From: Paenibacillaceae bacterium
Lineage (GTDB): Bacteria > Bacillota > Bacilli > Paenibacillales > Paenibacillaceae
Assembly: GCA_900766135.1 (NCBI GenBank)
Contig: CAAFUF010000003.1
Location: forward strand, 248,001-312,000
Direction: 5' to 3'
Length of the DNA stretch: 64,000 bases
Numbering within the stretch: position 1 is the stretch's first letter; each line of letters opens with the position of its first letter. Of this stretch, positions 35,057 to 43,682 are shown one piece after another. The position numbers were made by a program, and so were the translations under genes. Below the pieces are notes generated by a model. It ran no database searches. It saw only the letters and a program-made list of their open reading frames with translations, and was not told where the DNA came from.

Positions 35057-35890
35057 TTATTTCGTTTGGAACCCGCTCGCCAACACGTCGGCGCTGACGA
35101 GCCGTTGGGCTGCCAGCAGCAAAATGATGGTCGGCAAGGTCAGGATAATCGAGAATACCGCGCCGGCGCTGCTCGGAAAATCCGAGATAATGGAATACAT
35201 GACGATCGGCATCGTCTTGAAATCCGGAATGCCGACGAGAAACGTCCCTTGCGCTTCGTCCAGCGAATTGAGAAACGTAAAGACCGAAGCGACCATAATG
35301 CCGGGCATCGCCATCGGCAGCGTAATGCTCCGGAACACCCGGAACGGCGTCGCCCCGACGTCCCGCGCCGATTCCTCCTGCGCCCGATGTACGTTGCGGA
35401 AGGCTGCCGTAGGAATCCAGGTCATGAACATCAACACGTTAATCATGTGAATTAATACGACGCCCAGCAGGGTGTTCATGAGTCCGATCCGGTAGAACAA
35501 CACCGCAATCGAGACATACAGCCCCATTTTGGGAAATGCATGCGTCAGCAGGAAGGAGAACAGGAACATCCGCTTCAGCGGAAACTGGATTCTGGCGAAT
35601 GCATAAGCCGCCGGGATGCAGATGAGTATCGATAAGGCCGTTACGATCGCCGCGATCAAGAACGACAACGAGATCGATGAGACGATATCGTCCTTGGCTA
35701 ATACGAAGTTCCACCACTTGAATCCCCAAGTCGCCGGCATCACGTCCGGATAGTTCCACTTCTCGCTGAACGCAAGCACAAGCAGATTCAAGAGCGGGCC
35801 GGCAAAAAACACCGCGAAAACGGTCAGCAGCACAAACTCGATGATTCTCCGTGCCCCCACCTTTTTCCAATACCATAGCATTCGGGTCAC
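35057..35890 (-). CDS. ABC importer permease of the phosphodiester operon
   Basis: A 277-residue permease with six membrane segments and the EAA loop EESARDVGATPFRVFRSITLPMAMPGI. It resembles PotC/UgpE-type partners. Its start overlaps the LacI gene stop by four bases, so regulator and transporter are translated together. Confidence 0.88.
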   Translation of the reverse strand: MTRMLWYWKKVGARRIIEFVLLTVFAVFFAGPLLNLLVLAFSEKWNYPDVMPATWGFKWWNFVLAKDDIVSSISLSFLIAAIVTALSILICIPAAYAFARIQFPLKRMFLFSFLLTHAFPKMGLYVSIAVLFYRIGLMNTLLGVVLIHMINVLMFMTWIPTAAFRNVHRAQEESARDVGATPFRVFRSITLPMAMPGIMVASVFTFLNSLDEAQGTFLVGIPDFKTMPIVMYSIISDFPSSAGAVFSIILTLPTIILLLAAQRLVSADVLASGFQTK

Positions 35891-36921
35891 TCCCTTCCTT
35901 CCGTTGATTGCCGTATGACGACTTGACTCTCGTACTCCACCAGCTTTGGCAAATCCGCTTCGCCGCGGATCAGCCGATCAAGCAGCTCAACCGCGTCCCG
36001 GCCGATGCCGGCCGCATCCACGCTGACCGTGGTTAGCGACGGGGAATACATGCTGCCCAGCTCAATGTTGTCGTACCCCATTACCGCAACCTCTTGGGGA
36101 ATTCGGACTCCTCGATCCAGCAGCAGCTTCATCGCGCCTAACGCCAGCATGTCGTTCGTCGTAAATAAAGCGGTATACCCTTGATTCCGAAGCGCTGAGA
36201 AGTGTTCTTCCATCAGCTTGAATCCATAGGCAAAGCTGGACTCCGGAGACGGAATCATTTTTACGGCACCGGATTGTCCGGAGAGGCCCAGTTGTTCCAG
36301 ACGGCGGGTGAACCCTGCCAAGCGAAGCGAGTGGCTGCGATGCTCGACCGGACCCGCAATGACGAAAAACCGGCGATGCCCTTGTCCGTGCAAATAATCG
36401 GCGGCCCGGGCGCCGCCGGTTTCATCGTTGCTGACCAGGTGGATGACGTCGGGGTCGTCGGTCGAACCGTTGACCATCAGGTAAGGCAGATTGAATTTTT
36501 TGACGTAATCGATCACGTTCTTCTGCAGCCGGCTGACCAGAATCAGTCCGTCGACCCGCTGTTCCAGCAAATAATCCGTGGAACGCAAGCTCATCTCCCG
36601 GTCCGTTTTCAGAAAGACGGAGTATCCGCGAGCCTCGGAGGCTACCAGGATTTCGTCAATGATTTTGCCGTAAAGCGGATGCGAGACGATCGGCGGCTTC
36701 TCGCGGAACACGATTACGCCGAGGTTATTCGTTCGTTTGGTGACCATGGCCCGGGCGACGGCATTCGGCTTGTAACGGAGCGTTTCCGCCGCTTGCAGCA
36801 CGCGTTCCTTCACCTCAGGGCTGGCATATCCGTTGCCGGAGATGACCCGGGAGGCCGTGGATTTGGACACCCCCGCCAGCTGGGCTAGCTCCCGGAGGCC
36901 GTGGTTCGGCTTGTTCGTCAA
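35887..36921 (-). CDS. LacI-family transcriptional regulator
   Basis: A 344-residue repressor. The helix-turn-helix is GLRELAQLAGVSKSTASRVISG (about 8-28), followed by the hinge region and a periplasmic-binding-like domain ending in MYSPSLTTVSVDAAGIGRDAVELL. Translation starts at a TTG (36921) whose last bases form the TGA of the preceding gene, with GGGGAGA upstream. Being inside the operon, it probably controls it through the LacI-type palindrome at 39225-39240 (inference). Confidence 0.92.
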   Translation of the reverse strand: MTNKPNHGLRELAQLAGVSKSTASRVISGNGYASPEVKERVLQAAETLRYKPNAVARAMVTKRTNNLGVIVFREKPPIVSHPLYGKIIDEILVASEARGYSVFLKTDREMSLRSTDYLLEQRVDGLILVSRLQKNVIDYVKKFNLPYLMVNGSTDDPDVIHLVSNDETGGARAADYLHGQGHRRFFVIAGPVEHRSHSLRLAGFTRRLEQLGLSGQSGAVKMIPSPESSFAYGFKLMEEHFSALRNQGYTALFTTNDMLALGAMKLLLDRGVRIPQEVAVMGYDNIELGSMYSPSLTTVSVDAAGIGRDAVELLDRLIRGEADLPKLVEYESQVVIRQSTEGRE

Positions 36922-37661
36922 CGTACGGTCTCCCCTTCATTGAATTCCGTTTCCTTTTTCACTGCCAGAAGCTCGGCAACGTTGCGGGTCGTGATCGAAT
37001 CGACGCCCAAGCCGGCCAGCCGCCGCATGTCTGCCGGCTCCGAAACGGTCCAGACATACACGGCCAACCCCGCTTGTTTCGCGGCATCCACGAGCTCCGG
37101 CCGGACCAGCTGGTAAGGTAGGTTTAACCCGAAACATCTGGCTGCGCGGCCTTCATCGCAGGCTCTGACAACCGCTTCTGCATAAGGGCCAGCCAAGAAA
37201 CTATCGATGTTCACGTTCAGCAGCTTGCGAATGGACCGGGCGCAGCGGTCGGCTTCCAGCGCGACGGGGTACTCGCAGCCGCTGAAGAAAGCCTGATTCG
37301 TCATCCCCATTTTGAGGAGTATTGCCGCCGCCGGTTCCAGGCAAGCAGCCGATTTCATGTCGAGGTTCATCGTTCTGCCGTTTTCCTTGAGCGATCGTAA
37401 AACGAACTCCAGCGAAAGGCGCCCCTCGATCGATTGTTCATCCAGCTCCTTCAGCGTGAGGTCCGATAATCGGGTTTTCCGCCCGTCCGCAAACCGCACT
37501 TCGTCGTCATGAGCCAGAACAAGCTGGCCGTCCCGCGTGGCCCGAATGTCGTCTTCATAAACATCGGCTCCTAGTGCCAATGCAGCACGCAAGGAGGCCA
37601 GCGAATGATCCGGATGGCCCATGCATCCGGTATGGGCGGTCACTAACGGAAATTGTTTCAT
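36918..37661 (-). CDS. Glycerophosphodiester phosphodiesterase-like protein with altered active-site motif
   Basis: A 247-residue TIM barrel of GDPD type, normally splitting glycerophosphodiesters into an alcohol and glycerol 3-phosphate. The opening is AHTGCMGHPDHSLASL where family members have HRG...PENT, and DVYEDDIRATRDGQLVLAHDDE replaces the usual EFDVQLTKDG...HD segment. The first His and the acidic pair are kept, but the PENT Glu is Asp-His and the HRG Arg is Thr. Catalysis may be altered or directed at another phosphodiester. AGGGGG precedes the ATG. It lies between the PHP gene and the regulator. Confidence 0.82.
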   Translation of the reverse strand: MKQFPLVTAHTGCMGHPDHSLASLRAALALGADVYEDDIRATRDGQLVLAHDDEVRFADGRKTRLSDLTLKELDEQSIEGRLSLEFVLRSLKENGRTMNLDMKSAACLEPAAAILLKMGMTNQAFFSGCEYPVALEADRCARSIRKLLNVNIDSFLAGPYAEAVVRACDEGRAARCFGLNLPYQLVRPELVDAAKQAGLAVYVWTVSEPADMRRLAGLGVDSITTRNVAELLAVKKETEFNEGETVR

Positions 37662-37676
37662 GCCATGAACTACCCC

Positions 37677-38696
37677 CTAATCGAAATAAATCGGATTGGT
37701 AAAAGCGATTAAAGCATGAACTTCCCGAACCATCCCCCATAACTCGGCCCGCAGCCATTTTCTTGGCCCGGGGAGAACCGGAAATTCGTCTAACTGGAGT
37801 AAATCGTCTGTGCTGCCTCCGCATTGCGTGACCTCCATCTCTAGCTCCAGCCCCCGGTCGGAGCAAAGGATGAGCTTGAAGTTCTGTTCAGGCAAGGACC
37901 ATAACCCCGCCCTGGCGGAGAAATCGATATTGATGTTGGCCAGCACCTCGCCTTGATCTTCCGTCTGCAGCGGAGACGGGATGACGGAGCCGAGGCCATA
38001 ACTTTGGCTGCCGATCCTTACGGACAGCGAGAGCAGCGGGCCAATCGTCACCGTGGCCCTCCCTTCCCGAAGAGCGCGAACGAGACGTTCTTCCGTCGGC
38101 AACTCGCCTTCCGGGATGCCGAGATACGTGACCGACAGGGGTTCCTCCGTATCCGTCTGCGCATGCCAATCCCGGCCCGACGTTGCGGATATCCGCCAAC
38201 CTTCGTTCAACTTGTCGGTCCATAGGGCATAGGCTCTCCGGTTGTTGGTTTGGATGGAAGCAAACGTTCCGGACCATACCTCGACATAATCCACGACCGA
38301 CCAATCCCGCAGCTCGTATTCCCAGAAGCATCCGGTGCAAGCCGGACTGCCGACCCGGAACGGATGGGCCAATCCGGCGATTCCGCCAAGGCGATGTACC
38401 GCTTGAATCCCCTCTTCGATCTTGCTTCGGTCGGCTCTCCGCCAATCGGCATATTCGCTTAATCCTAGCGTGACCATATGTCCGTAGAACGTCGTCCACT
38501 CCATGCCGGGTAGAATCATCAGCCCGTATTTGCCGGCGATGGAGTCTTTCCCGGCGAGTCCGGACATCGTGTTGTGGTCCGTCAAGGCGATCGCGTCGAA
38601 GCCGAGTTGGGCAGCACCCGCGGCCAACTCTTCCAACGTCTGGACGCCGTCGCTGTGCAGCGTATGCGTATGCAGCTCGCAAGCCAGCCACTTCAT
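37677..38696 (-). CDS. PHP-domain metal-dependent phosphoesterase (CehA/McbA type)
   Basis: A 339-residue hydrolase. The metal-binding motifs are ELHTHTLHSDGVQTLEEL (about 7-24), IALTDHNTMSG, ILPGMEWTTFYGH and ISATSGRDWHAQ. Members of the PHP/CehA group cleave phosphoesters or carbamates. The ATG at 38696 overlaps the stop of the small gene upstream by four bases and has GGAGG nine bases before it. Together with the GDPD-like protein and importer it suggests stepwise breakdown of an imported phosphodiester. Confidence 0.87.
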   Translation of the reverse strand: MKWLACELHTHTLHSDGVQTLEELAAGAAQLGFDAIALTDHNTMSGLAGKDSIAGKYGLMILPGMEWTTFYGHMVTLGLSEYADWRRADRSKIEEGIQAVHRLGGIAGLAHPFRVGSPACTGCFWEYELRDWSVVDYVEVWSGTFASIQTNNRRAYALWTDKLNEGWRISATSGRDWHAQTDTEEPLSVTYLGIPEGELPTEERLVRALREGRATVTIGPLLSLSVRIGSQSYGLGSVIPSPLQTEDQGEVLANINIDFSARAGLWSLPEQNFKLILCSDRGLELEMEVTQCGGSTDDLLQLDEFPVLPGPRKWLRAELWGMVREVHALIAFTNPIYFD

Positions 38697-39163
38697 CTTG
38701 CCTCCAGCTCCTTTTCCGTCCAAATTTGCAGTTGATAATGGCACGAGTCCGTCACGATGCAGTGAATGCTCAGCGTGACCTGCCAATCTCCGGCGGGAAG
38801 CGGTCCCGGCATCAATCCGGGGGAAGCCTGAATGGCCGAAAGCGTCAATTCCTGAACCGAGTCATGGCGATGGCATGCTCCCCGATAGCCAAGCGGATCG
38901 TCAAGCGAGAGCGTGATCAGGTTTTTCAGCGGCATATAACGGTCCGCTTGGGTCAATGCCGGTTCCCTTTGTTCCGGCAGCAGATAAATCTCGAAGCTTT
39001 GCTCCAGCAGCTCCATCGAACGTTCGCGATCCTCCAGCACCTTTGGTGCATATTCAAATTTCAGATGAAGCCGGCAGCGGTCCTCATCCAACTGAAACGG
39101 AATTTGGAGATGTGTCTTGGAATACGCCGGCGTCACGCGCCCCTTCACATCTAATACCAGCAA
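38693..39163 (-). CDS. Uncharacterised protein, first gene of the phosphodiester operon
   Basis: A 156-residue soluble protein I do not recognise. It looks beta-rich (THLQIPFQLDEDRCRLHLKFEYAP, LITLSLDDPLGYRG, WQVTLSIHCIV), with no signal peptide or membrane segment. Translation appears to start at a TTG (39163) preceded by AAAGG; an ATG nearby is in another frame. The stop overlaps the PHP start (ATGA), so the two are coupled and the protein is probably a partner of the PHP enzyme. Confidence 0.7.
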   Translation of the reverse strand: MLVLDVKGRVTPAYSKTHLQIPFQLDEDRCRLHLKFEYAPKVLEDRERSMELLEQSFEIYLLPEQREPALTQADRYMPLKNLITLSLDDPLGYRGACHRHDSVQELTLSAIQASPGLMPGPLPAGDWQVTLSIHCIVTDSCHYQLQIWTEKELEAR

Positions 39164-39224
39164 TGCGGCTCATCGCCTTTCTTGTTTGTCTTGTTGGGGG
39201 TTCGCCTTCGTAACGTGTCCCCGA

Positions 39225-39240
39225 GTGGGAACGGTCCCAC
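39225..39240 (-). promoter_or_regulatory. LacI-type operator before the phosphodiester operon
   Basis: GTGGGAACGGTCCCAC is a 16-bp palindrome with six-base arms and a central CG, the layout of LacI/GalR operators. It lies 62 bases before the first start codon and a few bases downstream of a TATAAA sequence on the minus strand (39249-39254), a position that would block initiation. The rest of the 39164-39514 gap holds only a terminator. Confidence 0.6.
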
Positions 39241-39393
39241 ATGTCTTTTATAGTACAGGGCAAATATCAAGACGGTATCAGCAGCGTGTTAATCTTCTGT
39301 AAAGGCCAAAGCCGTTTACGAAAACAATGCTGGCACTTACCCGGGGGCCAGGTGCGCTTGACGCTGCTCGTCGCGGAGCAAGTATTACAAAAT

Positions 39394-39433
39394 AAAAAAG
39401 CGGAGCGACCCATCGTAGGTCACTCCGCTTTTT
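39394..39433 (-). terminator. Strong terminator between the small membrane ORF and the phosphodiester operon
   Basis: AAAAAGCGGAG and CTCCGCTTTTT form the outer stem and GACC/GGTC the inner stem, with A and T runs on both sides. It lies 81 bases downstream of the small ORF on the minus strand. Confidence 0.85.
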
Positions 39434-39514
39434 CATTACACTCCCAAAATTACACTTTCATCATTGAATGAAATTTCGTACAACCCGGCGAGTTATGAAA
39501 ACGCAATATTTCGT

Positions 39515-39610
39515 TTAGTCCGGCGGCGGCAGGGTCACGGAATAATACAGGACGACGCCCGATAATGCGAGAATAACCAAAATGACGATCGCTTTGCCGA
39601 AACTCTTCAC
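39515..39610 (-). CDS. Small single-span membrane protein (31 residues)
   Basis: A GTG-started ORF beginning MKSFGKAIVILVILALSG and ending TLPPPD, with one hydrophobic span between a basic N-terminus and a short Pro-rich end, the topology of many small membrane proteins. GGAG lies six bases before the GTG. A terminator follows downstream on the same strand. It is divergent from the germination operon. I do not recognise the family. Function unknown. Confidence 0.55.
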   Translation of the reverse strand: MKSFGKAIVILVILALSGVVLYYSVTLPPPD

Positions 39611-39783
39611 TCCCCGCTCCCCCTTCCTCTTTTGCTAAATCCTATGGTCCAAGTATTCATTTCGCTCAGGTAAATTATTCCTACCTCTGGCCGTGCCTTC
39701 AAGGAACGGCCATTGTTTTGTTCCCGAATAAACTGGAAGATGTAGGATATCCTATCTGGAGCATGGAAGAAGTGGAGTGAAGC

Positions 39784-41316
39784 TTGTTGAAAAAAACAAA
39801 ACGTTTCTCGGAACGCCTGGACCAAACGCTGGCCGGGGTGGACCCGACTCCCGATATCCCGATCTCGGATAGCCTGGACCCCAATGAAGCGGCAATCAGC
39901 CAGATTTTTGAGCATTGTGCCGATCTGATCTTGCGGAAATTTAATATCTTTCACTCGCTCCCTTGCTTGGCGGTGTATTTCGATGGGGTGGTCGATCATA
40001 CGCTCTGGGACGACGGCTTCCTAGTCGCGTTAACTAGTCTGGATGCCACGGAAGCAGCCTCTCCGGAGCAGTTGGTCGAACGCTTGAAGCATAACCTGCC
40101 ATCGATTGTCCAGATGAAGACGGTATGGAACCTGAGCGAAGCCGCCCAGAGTATCATCAATGGGGACGTCGTCTTATTCATCGAGTCTTCCGGACAGGCC
40201 TTGTCCTTCAAAATCAAGGACAAACTGCAACGCCAGTTGGATGAACCCAGTACCGAAGCGGTCATTCGCGGCCCGCGAATCGGCTTTATCGAAAGGCTCG
40301 ATATCAACATGGCCCTGCTTCGCCACATCATCAGGACGCCGCAGTTCAAAATGGAGACTACCGTCTTGGGCAAGACGACGCAAACCGAGGTGGCCATCGT
40401 CTACATCGAGGGTCTGGCGGCTCCAAACGTAGTGGAAGAGGTCCGGCGTCGGCTGGCTCAAGTCGACATGAACAGTGTACTAACCTTCGGGTATATTGAA
40501 GAGCTGATCCGCGACCACCCCCGTTCGCCGTTTCCGCTGATTCAATCGACCCAGCGGCCCGACGCCGTGGCGGCCGCTCTGATCGAAGGAAAAGTTGCCC
40601 TGCTTGTCAACGGCTCGCCTCTTGTGCTGGTTTTGCCCGTGACCTTCTGGTTCGCATTCCAGAGCGTTGAGGATTATTACATTCATTTCCTGATTGCTTC
40701 CTTACTGCGGATGTTGAGGTATTTCTTCACTTTCCTGGCCTTGACACTGCCTTCCATCTTCGTCTCGATTACGACGTATCATTCCGAGATGATCCCGACG
40801 GCACTGACCTTAAGCCTTGCGGCAGCGCGGGAAGTCGTTCCGTTTCCGGCCCTCGTGGAATCACTCATCATGGAAGTCATGTTCGAAGCGCTTCGCGAAG
40901 GCGGCGTCCGGCTCCCGCGGCCCGTCGGGCAGACCATCAGCATCGTAGGCGCGCTTGTCATCGGGCAAGCTGCCGTTCAAGCCGGCATTATTTCCGCGCC
41001 CCTCGTGATCGTGGTGTCGCTGACGGGGATTGCTTCGTTTCTGATCCCAAACCCGACGATGAGCCAGACGATCAGCTTATTGCGTTTTCCACTTCTTATT
41101 TGTGCCGGAACCTTCGGACTTTATGGAGTAGGTGCAGGATTGATCGCCATATTGATTCACCTGGTGAATCTGCGCTCCTTTGGCGTCCCCTACCTGGCCC
41201 CTGTGGCTCCGTTTGATCGGGCCGGTCTACTCGACGTTTTCTTTAGATCCCCCTGGCAAATCCTCAGCAAGCGGCAGCTTCGCATTGGACAGGAAATGGA
41301 GCTGAAGAAGAAATGA
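39784..41316 (+). CDS. Spore germination receptor subunit A (GerAA/GerKA family)
   Basis: A 510-residue membrane protein of the germinant receptor in the spore inner membrane. A hydrophilic N-terminal domain (to about 270) is followed by four to five membrane segments; landmarks are RGPRIGFIERLDINMALLRH, FPLIQSTQRPDAVAAALIEG, and RPVGQTISIVGALVIGQAAVQAGIIS. Translation starts at a TTG (39784 or the next codon) six bases after GTGGAG; the ATG at 39762 hits a stop. It is the first of three overlapping genes in the order A-C-B and should be expressed in the forespore. A weak sigma-G-like GAATAA...ATATCCTA lies upstream (39736-39763). Confidence 0.96.
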   Translation: MLKKTKRFSERLDQTLAGVDPTPDIPISDSLDPNEAAISQIFEHCADLILRKFNIFHSLPCLAVYFDGVVDHTLWDDGFLVALTSLDATEAASPEQLVERLKHNLPSIVQMKTVWNLSEAAQSIINGDVVLFIESSGQALSFKIKDKLQRQLDEPSTEAVIRGPRIGFIERLDINMALLRHIIRTPQFKMETTVLGKTTQTEVAIVYIEGLAAPNVVEEVRRRLAQVDMNSVLTFGYIEELIRDHPRSPFPLIQSTQRPDAVAAALIEGKVALLVNGSPLVLVLPVTFWFAFQSVEDYYIHFLIASLLRMLRYFFTFLALTLPSIFVSITTYHSEMIPTALTLSLAAAREVVPFPALVESLIMEVMFEALREGGVRLPRPVGQTISIVGALVIGQAAVQAGIISAPLVIVVSLTGIASFLIPNPTMSQTISLLRFPLLICAGTFGLYGVGAGLIAILIHLVNLRSFGVPYLAPVAPFDRAGLLDVFFRSPWQILSKRQLRIGQEMELKKK

Positions 41317-42482
41317 GTTATCAACGAATCTCCCTGACGTTCACGGCTTTAGTATGCTGTCTCTGCATGCTTACGGGATGCTGGGATCGTAAGGAAATGG
41401 ACGAGCTTGCGTTTATCATGGCATCCGGCGTCGATCTGGCGGAAAGCGGGGAGTTGCTTTCTTCCTTGCAAGTTGCCTTGCCGCCGGGAATTCCAACCCC
41501 CGCGCAGTCCAGCGGAAAACGGTCGTATATCGTCGTGTCGGCGACGGGAAAAGACGGGATCGATACTTTAAACAAGGCGCAGCAGCAGCTCTCACGGAAC
41601 GTCAATCTAGGCCATCGGAGAGTGATCATCATCGGCGAAAGCCTGGGCAGACATGGGCTAGACCAGGTGATGGATTCCTTGCTGCGCGCTCCGGAAAGCA
41701 GATTTAACAGTTATATCTTAACCGCCTACGGAACGACGGCCAAAGAGGTCGTCAGCACCTCTTACCAGCTCGAGGAAATTCCCGCCGTCGGCATAAACAA
41801 TATTATGAATAATGATTTTGCTCTAGCCGTCAAAACCGATGAATTTTTGGATGCGCTCGCTACCTATGGGAAATCTCCGGTAACTACGGGTATCCAGCTT
41901 ATCAAGGACGAGACCGGAAATCCGACCTTCAAACTGGACAAAATTGCGGTTTACCGCAACAACAAGCTGGCTGGATTTCTTTCCGGGGAGGAGCAGAAGG
42001 CGTTTCGCCTATTCCGGGAGAATACTCATGCGTTAAGTTGGGGGATCCAGTTCGAGCCTCCCGCCCCCAACCATAAAGGAACCGTTAACATGAGTTTATT
42101 AAAGGTGAGAACGAACATTTACACCCGAGTGATCGAGAAGAATCCTGCGGTCACGGTTCATCTCAAGGTTATGGCAAGAATCAATGCCAACGATACGGAT
42201 CTGGATGTAAGCAAATCAAACGTACTCGAGCTTCTGGAAAGGAAGTTCGAGGAAGAACTGGAAAAAGCGATACGGAGGACCGTCTCCCTCTCGCAGCAGG
42301 AATTTAAAGCGGATATTTTCGGACTCGGCAGCAAGGTCCACATCGACCACCCTTATTACTGGAAGAAAATAAAGGAGCATTGGGATACGATCTATCCGAC
42401 GATTCCGGTCGAAGTGAAGATCGATGTCCGCATCGAGCGATTCGGAAGAACGCAGGCTCCCGGACATCTTGACAGGTCTTGA
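41313..42482 (+). CDS. Spore germination lipoprotein subunit C (Ger(x)C family)
   Basis: A 389-residue lipoprotein of the receptor. The signal peptide ends in the lipobox LTGC, followed by WDRKEMDELAFI, the family hallmark. The C-terminal domain includes ALSWGIQF, KVMARINANDTDLD and EEELEKAIRRTVSLSQQEFKADIFGLG. The start overlaps the A-subunit stop by four bases (ATGA). Confidence 0.95.
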   Translation: MSYQRISLTFTALVCCLCMLTGCWDRKEMDELAFIMASGVDLAESGELLSSLQVALPPGIPTPAQSSGKRSYIVVSATGKDGIDTLNKAQQQLSRNVNLGHRRVIIIGESLGRHGLDQVMDSLLRAPESRFNSYILTAYGTTAKEVVSTSYQLEEIPAVGINNIMNNDFALAVKTDEFLDALATYGKSPVTTGIQLIKDETGNPTFKLDKIAVYRNNKLAGFLSGEEQKAFRLFRENTHALSWGIQFEPPAPNHKGTVNMSLLKVRTNIYTRVIEKNPAVTVHLKVMARINANDTDLDVSKSNVLELLERKFEEELEKAIRRTVSLSQQEFKADIFGLGSKVHIDHPYYWKKIKEHWDTIYPTIPVEVKIDVRIERFGRTQAPGHLDRS

Positions 42483-42485
42483 TTA

Positions 42486-43604
42486 ATGAACGAATCGAGG
42501 ATGTTTGGTATGAAAGTAACCGGCATGCAGGTTTTCTGGATGATTAACTTGATGACCCTGGGAATGACCTTAATCATGACGTTAACCCCAAGCGTAAGCG
42601 CGGCAAGGCAGGATATTTGGATGTCCCTCCTCGTTGCCGGCGGCATTGCGCTGCTGGTAACCTTGATAACCACAAGAACGACATTGTTGCATCCGGACCA
42701 GAATTTGATCGAATTGTCGCAGACGATCCTGGGAAAGTGGCTAGGTAAAGCCGTGATCCTTATGTACTTCGTTCAGTGGTTCACCATCCTCCCGATCGTC
42801 CTGCGGCAATTTAACGACGTCATCCATATCATGATGCTGCCGATGACGCCGAGTTGGGCGATTATGTTGATTATGCTTGCCTTGATCGTCTATGTGACTT
42901 ATTCGGGAGGGATTGAATCGATCGCCCGCTGCAGCGAGATTCTTGGGCCCATTGTCATCATCATGGTTATCGTTACCTTGATCGCCAGCATCAACAATGT
43001 CAACCTTCATTTCCTGCTTCCCGTATATGCGGACAGCGGCATCGCGGCGATCTTCAAAGGCTCGCTTGCTCCAGCCTCCTATCTCGGGCATGCCGTGGAG
43101 TATATGATGCTTGCCTCCTTTTTGATCACCCCGCGTAAAGGAGGCCGGTACGCATTCGCCGCCGTGATTACGGCCGTGCTCATCGTCCTAATCGCCATGA
43201 CGATGGCCACGGCAACGCTTGGCGTTCAGATCTCATCCAAAATGTGGTACCCTTTTCTTGAAATGTCCCGAAAAATTTCCTTGTTCGGATTTATCGAGAA
43301 CCTCGACCCACTGCCGATCGTCGTTTGGTTTGCCAGCGTTTTTATTAAACTCGCGATTTATTTGTTTATTAGCAGTTACGGGACAGCGCAGTTTCTGAAG
43401 ATCGAAAATTGGCGCATCACAATCTGGTTCATCGCACCGGTAATCCTAATTCTCGCTTTAATACCGCAGAACGTGTCCGAAGCGGTCACCCATTATTTGC
43501 TCAATTACTGGATTCCCATAGCGCTTCCCGTCAATATGCTGGGTCTTCCCCTGCTACTGTTAATCGTGGGAAAGATCAGAAAAGTTCGCCGCCAATTAAC
43601 GTGA
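42486..43604 (+). CDS. Spore germination permease-like subunit B (GerAB/GerKB family)
   Basis: A 372-residue protein with ten membrane segments of the amino acid-polyamine-organocation fold, which binds the germinant within the receptor. KVTGMQVFWMINLMTLGM at the start, YSGGIESIARCSEILGPI in the middle and GFIENLDPLPIVVW are typical. It follows the C subunit by three bases and closes the operon. The gap to the convergent kinase gene holds no further ORF. Confidence 0.95.
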   Translation: MNESRMFGMKVTGMQVFWMINLMTLGMTLIMTLTPSVSAARQDIWMSLLVAGGIALLVTLITTRTTLLHPDQNLIELSQTILGKWLGKAVILMYFVQWFTILPIVLRQFNDVIHIMMLPMTPSWAIMLIMLALIVYVTYSGGIESIARCSEILGPIVIIMVIVTLIASINNVNLHFLLPVYADSGIAAIFKGSLAPASYLGHAVEYMMLASFLITPRKGGRYAFAAVITAVLIVLIAMTMATATLGVQISSKMWYPFLEMSRKISLFGFIENLDPLPIVVWFASVFIKLAIYLFISSYGTAQFLKIENWRITIWFIAPVILILALIPQNVSEAVTHYLLNYWIPIALPVNMLGLPLLLLIVGKIRKVRRQLT

Positions 43605-43682
43605 ATGCATCGGTTCATCCTGCTCGCATTCCAGAAATAGCATTTCCATAGGCTTTGTTTCCGGCGTCAATCCGAATAACAT

